From contig LGRT01000013.1 in assembly GCA_001642945.1 (NCBI GenBank), positions 248,001 to 312,000 on the forward strand: DNA of 64,000 nt. Direction: 5' to 3'. The translations under genes and the position numbers were made by a program. This DNA comes from Rhodobacteraceae bacterium SB2. Its GTDB lineage: Bacteria > Pseudomonadota > Alphaproteobacteria > Rhodobacterales > Rhodobacteraceae. Below, one piece after another: positions 62,200 to 64,000 of the stretch (position 1 is its first letter; every line of letters starts with the position of its first letter). The notes beneath the pieces were generated by a model, which did no database searches, was not told the DNA's origin, and worked only from the letters and a program-made list of their open reading frames with translations.

Positions 62200-63591
62200 T
62201 TACAAAGACGCTAAAAACTTGGACACTTCTTGTTGAAACACTGGCCATCCGGCATCTTGTTCCAAAATAAGATGGTTTGTTGAGTCAAGCGGCACAAAGC
62301 GGGCATTGGGCATTTTATCTGCCATTATCTGAGATTGATCCATTGGTACGCGTTGATCGCCGCGGCTATGCATGATCAATGTTGGCAGGGTGATCTGCTC
62401 TAAGCGGTTGGTCACATCAATTTCGGCATTCACCCGAGAGATTGCGGCCGCATTTTCTGCGCTGGTGCTCAGTTGCATCAACCGATCAAACGCATCTTTT
62501 TCCGCCTGGTTCGAATCGGGAATCATAGTGTTTGCAAAAAACTGCCGGAAGGCCGGGATATCAGAGTCCCACCCGGTTTGAATCATCTGAATTTCCAAGT
62601 CAGTTTGCGATGGGTTGGCGGATGGTCGCTTATTGGCGCCTTGCGCAAACCCGCCTAAGAAAATTAAACCCTTGACGCGCTCGGGATGGCGATATGCAAA
62701 TTCAATCGCCGAGGCGCAGCCTTGCGAAACACCAAAGAGCACGCATTTTTCATCTTGAATGGTGTTTGAGACCGCCATGATATCATCTACAAACGCGTCA
62801 AATGATATTGTTTCCGGGTGGCGCTCTGACAGCCCATTACCGCGTTGATCAAAGCGCAGCAATTGATGCTCAGAAGAAAGGTTTTCGAAAATATGGCGCC
62901 ATAACGGGCTGCGCCAATCAGCATCCAGATGTGTTACAAAATTTGGCGATTTTAAAAGCACCGGGCCCTGCCCCAAACTGGCCATGGCAATTGCGCAGCC
63001 ATCGGCACTTGTACAATAGCTGATTCGCTGATCGAGCTGTTTTCCCAAAATTGCGCTGCGCGGATGGCTTGGATTAAAATCTGGCGCGCTCATAAAGCAT
63101 GCAATTGGACGGTCTATATTTTTAAGCCGTTGAAGACCTTGGGCATCAAAGGCCTGTTGCGCCTGGGTTGACATTTTGCCGATGCAGTGCCCAGAGGTGC
63201 AGATAGATCCCGGTTTTGAAATACTTTCCAACCGCGAGGCGATATTGACGGTAGATCCGAAAACATCCCCTGCCAATTCTATAACTGGTCCATGATGCAG
63301 CCCAATCCGATACACGAAAACATCGCTGTTGGGATCTTCATCGCAGAAGGCTTTCACCCCGCTTAGCAGCGCTGTTGCAAAATCAAATCCGTCTTGAGCA
63401 GCCTCAAAAAGGCATAAAAACCCATCCCCGGTGGTTTTAATCAAGCGTCCGTGATAGCGGGTTAAAAGCGGATGAAGCAGCCTAGTATGTAGGGTTTGTT
63501 GGCGGGTGATGACGCGGTGTTCATCCCTCTCAACCAGCCGCGAGAAGCCAACAATATCCGAAAATAAAACGGTTTTTTCCTGCGTGTCCAT
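62200..63591 (-). CDS. Class III adenylate/guanylate cyclase fused to an alpha/beta hydrolase
   Basis: A 463-residue two-domain protein. Residues ~1-165 form a class III cyclase: metal Asp12 in LFSDIVGFSRL, Asp56 in KTTGDGFLCLF, and the transition-state residues Asn116 and Arg120 in GSTVNIASRLE, so it looks active. Residues ~185-463 form an alpha/beta hydrolase with nucleophile Ser289 in FGVSQGCAS, an Asp in HSRGDQRVP and the His in DSTNHLIL. No membrane segment. How the hydrolase domain relates to cAMP signalling is unknown. A second cyclase gene, cut by the window end, lies just upstream. Confidence 0.9.
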   Translation of the reverse strand: MDTQEKTVLFSDIVGFSRLVERDEHRVITRQQTLHTRLLHPLLTRYHGRLIKTTGDGFLCLFEAAQDGFDFATALLSGVKAFCDEDPNSDVFVYRIGLHHGPVIELAGDVFGSTVNIASRLESISKPGSICTSGHCIGKMSTQAQQAFDAQGLQRLKNIDRPIACFMSAPDFNPSHPRSAILGKQLDQRISYCTSADGCAIAMASLGQGPVLLKSPNFVTHLDADWRSPLWRHIFENLSSEHQLLRFDQRGNGLSERHPETISFDAFVDDIMAVSNTIQDEKCVLFGVSQGCASAIEFAYRHPERVKGLIFLGGFAQGANKRPSANPSQTDLEIQMIQTGWDSDIPAFRQFFANTMIPDSNQAEKDAFDRLMQLSTSAENAAAISRVNAEIDVTNRLEQITLPTLIMHSRGDQRVPMDQSQIMADKMPNARFVPLDSTNHLILEQDAGWPVFQQEVSKFLASL

Positions 63592-63682
63592 ATTACCCTA
63601 CAGAGTTATGTTATGGGGCAAGCGCGGTGCATTTGGCTGTTTGTCACCAGCTTTTGCGGCATATGCCTGCTATCGTGAAAAT

Positions 63683-64000
63683 TTAGGCAACATTTTCTTC
63701 CGGTTGCGGTTCTGAAAGTTCATCAATGATCTTTTTAAGGGTTTCCAATTCTTCCAGATCCAGCGGATGTTTCGTAAGCTTTAGCTGAAAATTCTCACCT
63801 TCAAAATTCTTTGTTTCAGCGCGAGACGTATCACTAATATCAACTTCATAGGCGATCACACCGCGCTCTAACCCTTTCAATTCAAGCTGTTGGGGGGCGT
63901 CAAAGCTAAAATAGTCTTTCACTTGAAAATAGGTTTCCTCAGAGACCAATATTCCCGATGGCATCGCGGCGCTTTCCAAACGTGAGGCCAAATTAACTGC
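63683..64000 (-). CDS. C-terminal part of an adenylate/guanylate cyclase (partial, cut by right edge)
   Basis: The frame is open from the window end to TAA at 63683. It starts AVNLASRLESAAMPSGILVSEETY, which is the Asn/Arg transition-state motif near the end of a class III cyclase domain, then a KGLERGVIAYEV segment and a 40-residue acidic tail (LEELETLKKIIDELSEPQPE). The catalytic Asp pair and the rest of the protein lie outside the window. Same strand as the fused cyclase, 91 bases upstream of its start. Confidence 0.85.
   Translation of the reverse strand, partial: AVNLASRLESAAMPSGILVSEETYFQVKDYFSFDAPQQLELKGLERGVIAYEVDISDTSRAETKNFEGENFQLKLTKHPLDLEELETLKKIIDELSEPQPEENVA

Overview
The window looks like chromosome from a marine alphaproteobacterium of the Rhodobacterales (Roseobacter clade). 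The evidence is the gene content and order: fxsA/Tim44/Smr, dapD/dapE, a form II and a form I CO-dehydrogenase locus, TTT and DMT transporters, and a CCUCCUCCC-type small RNA. Base composition is moderate in G+C, with one clearly A+T-richer stretch (about 21.9-25.9 kb). A pelagic roseobacter is an inference; no rRNA or tRNA is present to fix the taxon. I found no insertion sequence, prophage, CRISPR array or tRNA, and apart from CoxC (LytTR output) and HU no classical transcription factor.

Layout: 0-1.6 kb holds envelope/housekeeping genes (partial fxsA, Tim44-like, Smr). 1.9-5.6 kb is an S-L-M operon for a form II CO-dehydrogenase-like molybdoenzyme (AYRGAGR active-site loop). 5.8-12.9 kb is a lysine/diaminopimelate and housekeeping block (dapD, a small unknown gene, a HAD phosphatase, dapE, GNAT, rnr, lytic transglycosylase). 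12.9-21.9 kb holds deoxyribose catabolism (double-length aldehyde dehydrogenase, deoC), a class II aldolase, a glyoxalase-fold protein, AMP nucleosidase, HU, a DMT exporter and aroC. 22.6-25.8 kb is an A+T-rich yjbH-yjbF-yjbE exopolysaccharide-type operon. 26-34.4 kb holds an MTA/SAH nucleosidase-like gene, a Gfo/Idh/MocA oxidoreductase plus iolD, a class V aminotransferase and a large FAD/Fe-S oxidase.

34.4-41.4 kb is a minus-strand operon tctC-tctB-tctA-sauS-sauT-tauE-like. It reads as sulfoacetate uptake by a tripartite tricarboxylate-type carrier, CoA activation, reduction to sulfoacetaldehyde and sulfite/sulfonate export. 41.9-43.7 kb holds a non-pyrrolysine MttB-family methyltransferase behind two small ORFs, the second overlapping its start. 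43.9-52.5 kb is a nearly complete form I CO-dehydrogenase locus on the minus strand, coxC-M-S-L-D-E-F-(small ORF)-G, with the diagnostic AYRCSFR loop. 52.8-58.4 kb holds a 2OG-Fe(II)-type oxygenase, an ABC exporter, a small secreted protein, an MFS and a DMT transporter. 58.5-64 kb holds a 3-hydroxyisobutyrate-dehydrogenase-like enzyme, a predicted cuckoo/CcsR-type sRNA, a methyltransferase, a PfkB sugar kinase, an adenylate cyclase fused to an alpha/beta hydrolase, and the end of a second cyclase.

Taken together the region supports a mixotrophic marine lifestyle: CO as supplementary electron donor, C2-sulfonates, methylated amines, inositol-like compounds and deoxynucleosides as substrates. 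The two most interesting elements are the sulfoacetate module with a TTT carrier and the predicted anti-Shine-Dalgarno-motif sRNA at 59.5 kb.
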